Source of the DNA: a virus
Reading direction: 5' to 3' (one strand)
IMG/VR virus record: IMGVR_UViG_3300025598_000082
Coordinates: 1-38,849 of that record
DNA length: 38,849 nt
Numbering within the stretch: position 1 is the stretch's first letter; each line of letters starts with the position of its first letter. Shown here piece after piece: positions 8,667-17,308 of this stretch. The position numbers and the translations under genes were made by a program. Under the pieces are notes generated by a model. The model was not told where the DNA came from and ran no database searches. It saw only the letters and a list, made by a program, of their open reading frames with translations.

Positions 8667-8688
8667 AGGGGGGAGTAAAATCCCCTCT
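8667..8688 (+). terminator. Hairpin after coat gene (attenuator/terminator candidate)
   Basis: AGGGGGGA (8667-8674) pairs with TCCCCTCT (8681-8688), eight pairs including one G-T, around a six-base loop GTAAAA. It lies 15 bases after the coat stop and is followed by an AT-rich but not T-run sequence. It may partially stop transcription or protect the coat mRNA 3' end. Confidence 0.55.
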
Positions 8689-8719
8689 ATTTAGAAAACA
8701 AAAAAGAGGAAAATTTATT

Positions 8720-9145
8720 ATGGCGAATCCAGGCCCAGCAACCACCGTTGCAGCTCACCCATCCCAACTAGGCACTAATCAAGCTAACCGCTTATTAGCT
8801 GTCTACAAAGGTGTAAGCACAGCTGCAGCACAAGACTTTAACCTTCCTATTATCAATTCAACTACATATTCTGTTCAACAAATTGTAGTTGCAAATGCTA
8901 ATAACGCAGGCGCAACAGCAGACGTTCACACAGTAGTATTTGGTTTATATACTGCTCCATCACAAGGTGGAACAGCTATTTACACAGCGGCAGCTTTAAC
9001 AGGCGTTACAGGCAACACAGTAACTGATGTTATCAGCCCAACTACAACTGCAGCACAAACTGCTCAAAACCTTTATGTAAACATTTCAACACCATTTGTT
9101 ACAGCAACTGTTGATGTTTATGTATTTGGTTACGACTTAAGCTAG
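8720..9145 (+). CDS. Beta-rich virion protein, possible head decoration (141 aa)
   Basis: 141 residues with almost no charge, rich in Thr, Ala, Val and Asn, predicting beta strands (YSVQQIVVANANNAGATADVHTVVFGLYTAP). No signal peptide or membrane segment is visible. It follows the coat gene, and two more proteins of similar composition (108 and 116 residues) come next. That position and the composition suggest a capsid decoration or head-tail protein. I do not recognise a named family; the structural role is inferred from context. Confidence 0.6.
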   Translation: MANPGPATTVAAHPSQLGTNQANRLLAVYKGVSTAAAQDFNLPIINSTTYSVQQIVVANANNAGATADVHTVVFGLYTAPSQGGTAIYTAAALTGVTGNTVTDVISPTTTAAQTAQNLYVNISTPFVTATVDVYVFGYDLS

Positions 9146-9161
9146 TAAAAAATATAGAGGC

Positions 9162-9187
9162 GGAAGTCACTTTAATTGGTGGCTTCC
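9162..9187 (+). terminator. Hairpin between head genes (terminator/attenuator candidate)
   Basis: GGAAGTCAC (9162-9170) pairs with GTGGCTTCC (9179-9187), nine pairs with one G-T wobble and an 8-base loop, 17 bases after the stop of the 141-residue protein. Only a weak T-rich tract follows. Confidence 0.5.
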
Positions 9188-9211
9188 CATCTATTTAATA
9201 TATAATTACAT

Positions 9212-9229
9212 AACTAGAGTTTTCTAGTT
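9212..9229 (+). terminator. Second hairpin with T-rich tail in the 9146-9249 gap
   Basis: AACTAGA (9212-9218) and TCTAGTT (9223-9229) form a perfect 7-bp stem with loop GTTT and are followed by TTCTTT. Stem GC content is low, so any termination would be weak. The structure ends 20 bases before the next ATG and could instead set translation. A TATAAT at 9201-9206 lies between the two hairpins but lacks a convincing -35. Confidence 0.4.
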
Positions 9230-9249
9230 TTCTTTGCAAAGGAAATCAA

Positions 9250-9576
9250 ATGTCATCAACAACAGTAGCTCGTGGTAATGCACACGAAACGTTTTATATT
9301 GCGCCTACTCTAGCTCCAGCTTCAGTAGCGGCAAGCACAACAGCAGTTCAAACTTTTTCAGTTCCAGGCTTATTAACAACTGACTTTATTAGTTCAGGTG
9401 GTTATATTGCTAATCAAACAGCAGGTATTTTTATTGCAGAAACTGATTGCTTAACAAATGGCGTATTAACAGTTCAATTTGGTAATTGCACAACATCTTC
9501 AGCAACTCCAGCTTCAGGTGTTTATGAATTTCAAATTGTTCGTTATGAAGGCCCAGCACCTGTTAACGCAGCTTAA
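9250..9576 (+). CDS. Beta-rich virion protein, unknown (108 aa)
   Basis: 108 residues, low charge, strand-forming (TTAVQTFSVPGLLTTDFI ... GVYEFQIVRYEGPAPV). AAAGGAAATCAA supplies a good ribosome site before the ATG at 9250. It ends 9 bases before the next gene of the same type. Likely a virion component by position between coat and tail fibre, but no family is recognised. Confidence 0.6.
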   Translation: MSSTTVARGNAHETFYIAPTLAPASVAASTTAVQTFSVPGLLTTDFISSGGYIANQTAGIFIAETDCLTNGVLTVQFGNCTTSSATPASGVYEFQIVRYEGPAPVNAA

Positions 9577-9585
9577 GGATAAACC

Positions 9586-9936
9586 ATGGCAAATACTTCA
9601 GTAATCCGTTTAGCTGGTCCTACAACGACATTAACAGTAACAACTTCACAACATAGCGCTGTTACTATTAATGATTCAACTAACGACCAAGTAAACTATG
9701 CAGCCTTTTTAAATGCAGGCGCTTATCCATGTGCAGTAAAATTCACTCCAGGCACAGCAACTGCTGCGGCTAATGCAGTATTTGCTACTGATGGAAACAC
9801 AGGTGATTTTGTATTACCTGCAATCATGGAAACTCCTGTAGTGTTAGCAGTTCCAACAACACCTTTTTATTTAACAGCAATTGCGTCAGGCGGAACAACA
9901 AGCTTATACGTTACACCAGTAGCCGACCAATCATAA
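9586..9936 (+). CDS. Beta-rich virion protein, unknown (116 aa)
   Basis: 116 residues with the same uncharged, Thr/Ala/Val-rich make-up as the two preceding proteins (SVIRLAGPTTTLTVTTSQHS at the N-terminus, FYLTAIASGGTTSLYVTPV near the end). AAGGATAAACC before the ATG is a good ribosome site. It ends just before the tail-fibre gene. It may be a head decoration or fibre-attachment protein; this is inferred only from position and composition. Confidence 0.58.
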   Translation: MANTSVIRLAGPTTTLTVTTSQHSAVTINDSTNDQVNYAAFLNAGAYPCAVKFTPGTATAAANAVFATDGNTGDFVLPAIMETPVVLAVPTTPFYLTAIASGGTTSLYVTPVADQS

Positions 9937-9945
9937 GGGAATTAG

Positions 9946-12900
9946 ATGTCTGATCCTGCAAAAACAATAGATCAGAATATTCTGCCTGTTCAGGCGTTAT
10001 TCAATCTAGATAATAGTTTTAATACTTTTATTGGGCAGGGTCAGCCTTTCTATGCCACAGTTAATCCTATTCAATCAGGATTGACAATCACCAATAGCAC
10101 GATTGATAGCTCAATTATTGGTGGAAACTCACCTTCTTTAGCTTACTTTACAACAGCACAATCAAGTAATGCCCCTGTAAGCCCTTTTGATCTTACAAAC
10201 AAGCAATATGTTGACTATTTAGCGGCAGGATTATCTTGGAAAGAGCCTGCAACAGTAGCCACATTAACAAATATTACGCTTTCAGGATTACAAACGATTG
10301 ATGGCGTAAGTTTAGTAGCTGGAAACGTAGTTTTAGTCAAAAATCAGACAAATGCAGCACAAAACGGAATTTATACTGTATCAAGTGGCGCATGGACTTA
10401 CACACCAGGTTCTGATACATGGAATGAATATGTCGGTGCAATCATATTTATTGTTAGCGGAACACAAGCAGGTTCTGCATGGTATTCATTAGCTCAACCA
10501 GGTGGCACATTAGGCACAACACCTATAACTTGGTCTAATTTCTCTGTTTCTAGCGTTTATACTGCCGGAACAGGCCTTACTTTAACAGGCACACAATTTT
10601 CTATTACAAATACTGCTGTAACAGCAGGTTCTTATGGATCAGCTTCATCAGTTCCTACCTATACAGTAAACGCACAGGGTCAATTAACTGCTGCTTCCAA
10701 CACAACAATAGCTATTTCTAATAGCCAAGTATCAGGATTAGGCACTTTAAGCACTCAAAACGCATCAAATGTATCAATTACAGGTGGAAGTATCAATGGC
10801 ACTACGATTGGCGCTTCTAGCCCATCTACAGGCGCTTTTACGACCCTTGGTGGCACAACTATTTCTGCTTCAACTCAATTTACAGGCCCAGGCACAGGTC
10901 TAACAGGAACTGCCACATCATTAAATATTGGTGGAAATGCTGCAACTGCAACAACAGCAGGTTCAGCTACGACTGCCACAACAGCGACTAATTTAGCTGG
11001 TGGCGCATCTAACTATTTACCATATCAATCTGCATCTAATACAACATCATTTTTAACGCCAAGCGCAGGTGTTTTACAATACAGTAGTGGATTATCATGG
11101 ACTACCACACCTACTTTAACAGGCACTAATTTTAGTGGTATTCCTAATGGCGCTTTAAATAACTCTAGTATTACTATAGGTTCTACATCTATATCTTTAG
11201 GTTCTACTGCCTCAACGCTAACTAGCGTAACAATGGCAACACCTACAATTTCTAGTTACGAAACTTATACAGCAACTTCAGCGCCAAGCTATAACGCAGG
11301 TCGTTTATGGTATGACAGCACTCAAAACGCTTTAGCTTATTACAACGATGTCACAAACAATACATTACATATTGGCGAAGAAATACAATTAAAAGTTTAT
11401 AACAATACAGGTTCTACAATTAACGTAGGTCAGCCTGTATATGTTACATCTACAAGTAGTGGATTTACTTATCCTAATGTAGCTTTAGCTATTGCAAACA
11501 CTTTAACAACAGGAAATGTCATAGGTTTAGCAAATCAAGCCATTCCTACAGGAACAGCAGGTTATGTTACAACTATTGGTTTAGTTCAAGGTGTAAATAC
11601 TGGAAGCTATACAGTAGGCGATACTTTATATTTATCACCATATTCTGCAGGTTATTATCAAAATACAATTCCACCAACAGGCTATGCAATTAAATTAGGA
11701 ACTGTAGCTTATGTAAATTCAAGCAATGGCGCAATTTATGTTAATAAAAGTATTTTAACTGTTCAAGCAGGAAACATTGTAGGTCAAGTAGCATTAACTA
11801 ATGGTGGAACAGGTGCTAACTTAACTGCTGTGGCAGGTGGCGCAGTTTATTCATCAGGATCAGCTTTAGGAATTACTGCGGCAGGTTTATCAGGACAAGT
11901 ATTAACATCTAACGGATCATCAGCGCCAACATGGCAAGCAAACGCAGCTTTAGTTACTATTACTGACAATACATCTAGCTCGTCTACATATTATCCGTTA
12001 CTTGCAAATGCTACATCAGGCACAGTTAATTCTGTTAATACTAGCTCTACTAAACTTCAATTTGTCCCACAAACAGGCTTGCTTACAACAACTGCATTAA
12101 GCGCAGGAAGTTTAACTTTAACGACTACGCCATTAGCTGTTGGTTCAGGTGGCACAGGATTATCTAGTTTAACCGCAGGCTATGTTCCTTATGGTAATGG
12201 CACATCAGCGTTTGGTAACTCTGCCAACCTACAATTTACAGGTTCTAACCTACTTATCGGTCAAACCTACGATCAAGGCACAGGCTCACTACAAAACACA
12301 GGTAACGCAACTGTAAATGGTAATCTAGTAGACAAACAACTCTACTTACAGGGTGGGAATAATTTAATATTACAATCACAAACATTTACTACGTCACCTT
12401 GGACTACAAGTAATTCTAGTGTTACATTAAATACTACAACAGCACCTAATAGTACTGCTACAGGAAGTAAAATTGTTGAGTCTGCTACAACATCTTCTCA
12501 TTATATTCAACAAATAATAACTGTTTCAGCATTATCAGCTACTTATTCTGTGTATGCAAAAGCGGCAGAAAGATCATTTATTATTTTAGAATTTGGTTCT
12601 AATGCAGGTGGCTATGCTTGGTTTAATTTATCAACAGGTGCAGTAGGAACAGCAGCAGGTGGTTTAAGTGCATCTAATTGCTCTATAACATCTGTAGGTA
12701 ATGGTTGGTATAAATGCTCTATTAATCAAACTTTAACAGCAGGTTCTTTATATGCAAATATATATTGTGCATCTACAAATGGAGCATCAAGTTATGCAGG
12801 TGACGGAACTTCAGGTGTCTATGTATGGGGTGCTCAACTAGAGTATGGATCTCAAGCATCATCCTACACACCCACAACCACAACAGCAGTAACCACCACT

Positions 12901-14535
12901 AACAACATCTCTGTTCCTAGTGGCTCTGTAGCTATTGGCGGAACAACTAACTCTACATCTAACACTACAGGTGCTTTAACAATAGTAGGTGGTATTGGAT
13001 CATCTAGCAATATTTACGCATCAGGCGGTGCTACATCATCTACATCACCAACAACAGGCGGTATTTGGGCTTATCAACCTTACCCAGCATTTGCAGGCGG
13101 TTTCTTAAATAGCCCTGTTATAGGCTTTACAGCTTCAGCATGGAACAGTTCTTCAGGTTCAGTAGCATCACAAGCATACATGCAATTAAACGCTTTAACA
13201 TTCAACGTTAATCCACCTACTTCTAAATTAAGTTTCTATATAAGCGCTAACGGTGCATCTCCTACAGAGAAGATGTATTTATCTAGTGCTGGTGCTTTAA
13301 CCACAACTGCTGATTCTACATTTAACACAGTTACTGTTGGATTGGGTGGGGGAAGTGTTAGCACAAATACTGCGGTAGGTTATCAATCCTTAAATGCAAC
13401 CACTACAGGTGGTGCTAATACTGCATTAGGATACCAATCATTAAGAACTAATACTACATCAACAAATAATGTTGCTATTGGTTATCAATCATTATTCAAT
13501 AATTCTACATCAAGCAATCTAACTGCTGTAGGAACTTTTGCATTATTAAACAATACCACCAATGTAGCCACACTAGGCACTATTACAGGTGGCTCTGCTT
13601 ATACCAACGGAACATACACAGGCGTAGTCATGACTTTATCGTCAGGTTCTACTGCCACTACATACCCAACTGCTACAATTGTAGTATCAGGTGGTGCAGT
13701 CACATCTGTAACACTTACATCTAATGGCGTAGGCTTTAAAGACACAACCACAGTATTAACAGCACCTGCCGCATCTATCGGTGGAACAGGTAGTGGATTT
13801 AGCGTTCCTGTGGCATCTTTAGCAAGTGGATCAACAAATACTGCTGTGGGTTATCAAGCATTAACAGCTAATACAGTAGCTACAGGAAATACCGCAACAG
13901 GTTCTCAATGTTTAGTTAATACTACTTCAGGTAGATTTAATGTAGGTTACGGAGCTGCTGCAGGTTATGCTAATACTACAGGAGCATATAATGTTTTTGT
14001 AGGAGGACAAAATGCAGGGGGTATAGCAAATGGAAATGCTAATACTTCAGGAAATTATTTAACTGCTGTAGGAGCAGGAGCATTAGCAAGTAATTCAACA
14101 TCCAATGCTTTAACAGGTATTGGATATATGGCTTTATATTCAGCAACAGGTGCTAATAATATTGCTCTTGGTTATCAAGCAGGTTACGCAGGAACTGCAC
14201 TTACCACAGGAACAAATAATATATTTATAGGTTATCAAGCACAAGCATCTACTGCATCAGATACTAATGAAATTGTTATAGGATATAACCAAGTAGGTCT
14301 TGGCTCTAACACAACAGTAATAGGTAATAGCTCTACAACACTTACTAAAGCATTTGGTGTTATTACATCAACAGTTTATACAGTATCTACTTTACCATCA
14401 GCTTCAACATCAGGTGCAGGTGCAAGAGCATTTGTTACAGACGCTTTAGCACCAACATTCGGTGCAACAGTTACAGGCGGTGGTGCAGTAAATATACCTG
14501 TTTATAGTGATGGAACTAACTGGAAGGTCGGATAA
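9946..14535 (+). CDS. Large modular tail fibre / receptor-binding protein (1529 aa)
   Basis: 1529 residues, by far the longest gene. The N-terminal part contains LTNKQYVDYLAAGLSWKEPA and DGVSLVAGNVVLVKNQT, typical of phage fibre attachment regions. GGTG-type fibre repeats follow ([15 protein letters not shown] near nt 12130). About residues 798-975 form a lectin-like domain (LILQSQTFTTSPW ... YVWGAQLEYGSQASSY), probably sugar binding. Residues about 1143-1440 are tandem VGYQSL-type repeats like trimeric adhesin heads (NTAVGYQSL, NTALGYQSL, NVAIGYQSL), interrupted at 13564-13821 by an 86-residue module also found in the gp10-like protein. The C-terminus (YTVSTLPSAS...VYSDGTNWKVG) is a common fibre tip. 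It should determine host adsorption. Confidence 0.85.
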   Translation: MSDPAKTIDQNILPVQALFNLDNSFNTFIGQGQPFYATVNPIQSGLTITNSTIDSSIIGGNSPSLAYFTTAQSSNAPVSPFDLTNKQYVDYLAAGLSWKEPATVATLTNITLSGLQTIDGVSLVAGNVVLVKNQTNAAQNGIYTVSSGAWTYTPGSDTWNEYVGAIIFIVSGTQAGSAWYSLAQPGGTLGTTPITWSNFSVSSVYTAGTGLTLTGTQFSITNTAVTAGSYGSASSVPTYTVNAQGQLTAASNTTIAISNSQVSGLGTLSTQNASNVSITGGSINGTTIGASSPSTGAFTTLGGTTISASTQFTGPGTGLTGTATSLNIGGNAATATTAGSATTATTATNLAGGASNYLPYQSASNTTSFLTPSAGVLQYSSGLSWTTTPTLTGTNFSGIPNGALNNSSITIGSTSISLGSTASTLTSVTMATPTISSYETYTATSAPSYNAGRLWYDSTQNALAYYNDVTNNTLHIGEEIQLKVYNNTGSTINVGQPVYVTSTSSGFTYPNVALAIANTLTTGNVIGLANQAIPTGTAGYVTTIGLVQGVNTGSYTVGDTLYLSPYSAGYYQNTIPPTGYAIKLGTVAYVNSSNGAIYVNKSILTVQAGNIVGQVALTNGGTGANLTAVAGGAVYSSGSALGITAAGLSGQVLTSNGSSAPTWQANAALVTITDNTSSSSTYYPLLANATSGTVNSVNTSSTKLQFVPQTGLLTTTALSAGSLTLTTTPLAVGSGGTGLSSLTAGYVPYGNGTSAFGNSANLQFTGSNLLIGQTYDQGTGSLQNTGNATVNGNLVDKQLYLQGGNNLILQSQTFTTSPWTTSNSSVTLNTTTAPNSTATGSKIVESATTSSHYIQQIITVSALSATYSVYAKAAERSFIILEFGSNAGGYAWFNLSTGAVGTAAGGLSASNCSITSVGNGWYKCSINQTLTAGSLYANIYCASTNGASSYAGDGTSGVYVWGAQLEYGSQASSYTPTTTTAVTTTNNISVPSGSVAIGGTTNSTSNTTGALTIVGGIGSSSNIYASGGATSSTSPTTGGIWAYQPYPAFAGGFLNSPVIGFTASAWNSSSGSVASQAYMQLNALTFNVNPPTSKLSFYISANGASPTEKMYLSSAGALTTTADSTFNTVTVGLGGGSVSTNTAVGYQSLNATTTGGANTALGYQSLRTNTTSTNNVAIGYQSLFNNSTSSNLTAVGTFALLNNTTNVATLGTITGGSAYTNGTYTGVVMTLSSGSTATTYPTATIVVSGGAVTSVTLTSNGVGFKDTTTVLTAPAASIGGTGSGFSVPVASLASGSTNTAVGYQALTANTVATGNTATGSQCLVNTTSGRFNVGYGAAAGYANTTGAYNVFVGGQNAGGIANGNANTSGNYLTAVGAGALASNSTSNALTGIGYMALYSATGANNIALGYQAGYAGTALTTGTNNIFIGYQAQASTASDTNEIVIGYNQVGLGSNTTVIGNSSTTLTKAFGVITSTVYTVSTLPSASTSGAGARAFVTDALAPTFGATVTGGGAVNIPVYSDGTNWKVG

Positions 14536-14864
14536 TGAATTACACATGGATTATTAATGCTATGTATGTAGTGCAAAACCCTGAACCTAATTATGTTGTC
14601 AATGTAATATGGACATTATCAGGCACAGACGGACAATATACTGCAAGCATACAAGGCAATACAGAATTAGATGTAACATCAGATCAACCTGATTACATTC
14701 CTTACGACCAATTAACTCAAGATATTGTTATAGGTTGGGTGCAAAACGCATTAGGCCCTACAGGTATTTATAACTACGAACAAAACATTGTAGGCCAAAT
14801 AGATTCTATGATTAACCCACCTATTAGCCCTGAACAAGCACCTTTACCATGGATTCAAGCATGA
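14535..14864 (+). CDS. DUF7936-like protein, possible fibre-associated factor (109 aa)
   Basis: 109 residues with the layout of the phage family DUF7936: a strand pair (YVVNVIWTLSGTDGQYTASIQG), IPYDQLTQDIVIGWVQN, a helix, and a terminal LPW. The ATG overlaps the fibre stop (TAATG), so the two are coupled. A second, diverged protein of the same design follows at once. Being directly behind the fibre gene suggests a fibre chaperone or small tail component; that role is inference, as the family has no established function known to me. Confidence 0.65.
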   Translation: MNYTWIINAMYVVQNPEPNYVVNVIWTLSGTDGQYTASIQGNTELDVTSDQPDYIPYDQLTQDIVIGWVQNALGPTGIYNYEQNIVGQIDSMINPPISPEQAPLPWIQA

Positions 14865-15181
14865 TTGATTTTGAATGGAAAATAATAGAAATATCTAAAG
14901 AAGATGACTTAATTGTTCATGCTAAATACAAAGTTATTGCTCGTGATAACGATATTTTAGTAGAAACAGAGGGAAATCATTGGTTTAGTAATAAAGTATT
15001 AAATATCCCTTTTAAAGATGTAAAAGAAGAAGATATTATTGAATGGATTGAAAATGAATCTATCATTAATGACGAATGTCATATAAAATCTAACTTATCC
15101 AAGCAAGTAGAAGAATTAAAGATAAATCGCAAATCTCAATTACCTTGGAAACCCCAAGTATTTAACGTAGGTGAACTATGA
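14861..15181 (+). CDS. Second DUF7936-like paralogue (106 aa)
   Basis: 106 residues from ATG 14861, which overlaps the previous stop (ATGA); an in-frame ATG at 14849 lies deeper in the previous gene and is less likely. It has the same architecture as its neighbour: [41 protein letters not shown], an amphipathic helix and LPW, but it is much more charged. The pair looks like an old tandem duplication that specialised. Its last bases overlap the gp4-like gene start (ATGA). Function unknown. Confidence 0.65.
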   Translation: MIDFEWKIIEISKEDDLIVHAKYKVIARDNDILVETEGNHWFSNKVLNIPFKDVKEEDIIEWIENESIINDECHIKSNLSKQVEELKINRKSQLPWKPQVFNVGEL

Positions 15182-16149
15182 CCAAACCAATAGACATTAT
15201 TTCAGGCGCTTTAAAAGACATTGGTGCATTGGCATCAGGGGAAACTCCAGCTCCTGAAGATGCTCAAGACGCATTTTATATGCTTAATGATATGTTAGAT
15301 CAATGGTCTAACGAAGATATGATGGTTTACTATAAATCAGAAATAGTATTTCCTATTACGCCAGGTCAAACTCAATATACTATTGGCCCAACAGGTCAAA
15401 TTGGTGCAGTTATTACAGGCTCTATTAGTGGAAATATCTTAACTGTAACAGGTATTACTTCAGGCGCTATTAATGTAGGTCAATTCTTATCAGGTGCAGG
15501 TATTACTGCCGGCACTACTATTACTCAAATGCTTACAGGCGCAGGGGGAAATGTAAATGAACTTGGCACATATCAACTTAATATTAGTCAAACAGTTTCA
15601 TCTACAACCATTAACCTTTACTATCAACGACCACTTAATATCGATTCGTGTTTTGTTCGTATTAATACTAATTCTAATGGTGTTCCTATCATCAATGGGG
15701 GATTAGATTACCCAGTTGCAGTATTAAACCTTGAAGATTATGAAATGATTGGTTTAAAGACATTAAATGGCCCATGGCCTAAAGCGCTTTACTATCAACC
15801 TGCTGAAACATTAGGAAACATATTTGTATGGCCTAACCCATCTCAAGGTGAAATGCATATATTTACAAATACATTATTCTCTAGGTTTACATCGCAAAAT
15901 GACGTATTAAACCTTCCACAAGGCTATAACATGGCTTTACGCTGGTGTTTAGCTGAAAGACTTATGCCTATGTTTGGTAAGAGTTCACAAGTTCAAATGG
16001 CAATGATTACAGGATTTGCAGCACAAGGAAAAGCAACAATTAAACGCACCAATATGAAACCTGTGCAAAGTGCAAGATTTAACGATGCACTATTATCTAG
16101 CCGACAAAAAGACGCTGGTTGGATATTGACAGGTGGATTCTTTAGATAA
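15178..16149 (+). CDS. Tail accessory factor, P22 gp4-like, with inserted module
   Basis: 323 residues against 166 in P22 gp4. The N-terminus [37 protein letters not shown] is the clear gp4 signature, and the C-terminal half ([23 protein letters not shown]) continues it. Residues about 78-147 (nt 15409-15618) are an inserted beta module, [10 protein letters not shown] ... [16 protein letters not shown], of the same type as in the next two genes. In P22, gp4 binds the portal after packaging and carries gp10. The ATG overlaps the preceding stop. Confidence 0.85.
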   Translation: MTKPIDIISGALKDIGALASGETPAPEDAQDAFYMLNDMLDQWSNEDMMVYYKSEIVFPITPGQTQYTIGPTGQIGAVITGSISGNILTVTGITSGAINVGQFLSGAGITAGTTITQMLTGAGGNVNELGTYQLNISQTVSSTTINLYYQRPLNIDSCFVRINTNSNGVPIINGGLDYPVAVLNLEDYEMIGLKTLNGPWPKALYYQPAETLGNIFVWPNPSQGEMHIFTNTLFSRFTSQNDVLNLPQGYNMALRWCLAERLMPMFGKSSQVQMAMITGFAAQGKATIKRTNMKPVQSARFNDALLSSRQKDAGWILTGGFFR

Positions 16150-16165
16150 TTAAAAGGAAAATATA

Positions 16166-17305
16166 ATGGCTTCAACAACATTCGTAGATGGCTCAAGTGT
16201 CATATACTCATCATGGCTAAATGACGTAAACTCAACCGTTTATAATGGAACATTTCAAGCCGCCACAATACAACCTACTAATATCGTAGTTAATGGAACA
16301 GTATCAGGCACAGGATTTACTAATCTTGTTAATTCAGGTTTAACTGCCCCAGGCCCTATTGGTAACGGAACGCCAAACACAGGTGCATTTACTACTCTTA
16401 CAGCTAACAGTCTAACATTAAGCACAACACCTTTAGCGGTAGGATCAGGCGGAACAGGTTTAACATCACCAGGCACTTCAGGTTATGTTTTAACATCTAA
16501 TGGAACAACATGGACACCGTCACTTCTTTTATCTAAAGACACTAACGGTTACCTTTACAGCCCTGTTGCAAATAACAATAGCGGACTATATTCATCTAAC
16601 TTAATTTATAGTGCTAACGGAACTTCAGCAGGTCTTAACATTACGCCTTATCAACCTGTCTTTACTAGCGCAACTTCTACTGCTTCATCTATCAGCACAA
16701 CCACTTTAACAGTAGGCGGAACAGTTACAGGCACTTTTGCAGTTGGTCAAGTTATTACAGGCACAGGTGTTACTTCAGGCACATATATTATTGCTTTAGT
16801 ATCAGGCACAGGTGGCGCAGGAACTTATACTGTAAATAACTCACAAACAGTTGCATCTACTACTATTAACGCATCACACGCTATAAATTTACAAGGTTCT
16901 ACATCTTATCAATTTGAATCTGTTGTATCTTTATTAAAATCAGCAGGAACAACATCTCACACAGTTGCATTAGGATTTGGTGGTTCAGCTACTTTAAATA
17001 ACATTAGTTATATAGCTCTTGGTCAAAATAGTGCATCAAGTTCATCTTTAGCTGTTGCTAACAATAGTGCGTTTGTATCAAGCGCAACTCCAACAGTTTT
17101 AACAAATGCAATTACTTCTGCAACTGAATATGTTTATTTTGTATTAAGAGGAACAATATCAGTCAATACAACAGGCACGATTGCCCCTATTTATGCTTTA
17201 AGTGCTGCTCCTGGTGGCGCTTATACAACTCAAATAGGATCGTATTTTAAAATATCACCTGTAGCAGTAGCCGGTGCAGATGTAAACATTGGGTCTTGGG
17301 TATAA
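16166..17305 (+). CDS. Tail fibre-like virion protein (379 aa)
   Basis: The N-terminus [20 protein letters not shown] is typical of podovirus tail-fibre/minor tail proteins. A GGTG fibre repeat follows ([30 protein letters not shown], residues 86-116), similar to the 1529-residue fibre. Residues about 166-236 are the shared beta module ([11 protein letters not shown] ... [16 protein letters not shown]). The C-terminal 140 residues are a separate beta domain with no recognised family. Its position between gp4-like and gp10-like genes points to a tail or fibre component, perhaps a second receptor-contacting protein. AAAAGGAAAATATA precedes the ATG. Confidence 0.68.
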   Translation: MASTTFVDGSSVIYSSWLNDVNSTVYNGTFQAATIQPTNIVVNGTVSGTGFTNLVNSGLTAPGPIGNGTPNTGAFTTLTANSLTLSTTPLAVGSGGTGLTSPGTSGYVLTSNGTTWTPSLLLSKDTNGYLYSPVANNNSGLYSSNLIYSANGTSAGLNITPYQPVFTSATSTASSISTTTLTVGGTVTGTFAVGQVITGTGVTSGTYIIALVSGTGGAGTYTVNNSQTVASTTINASHAINLQGSTSYQFESVVSLLKSAGTTSHTVALGFGGSATLNNISYIALGQNSASSSSLAVANNSAFVSSATPTVLTNAITSATEYVYFVLRGTISVNTTGTIAPIYALSAAPGGAYTTQIGSYFKISPVAVAGADVNIGSWV

Positions 17306-17308
17306 CAC

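Noticed and set aside
13360-14300. Diversity-generating retroelement target in the fibre repeats
   Set aside because: No reverse transcriptase gene or template repeat is present in the window; the repeats are ordinary adhesin-type VGYQSL units.
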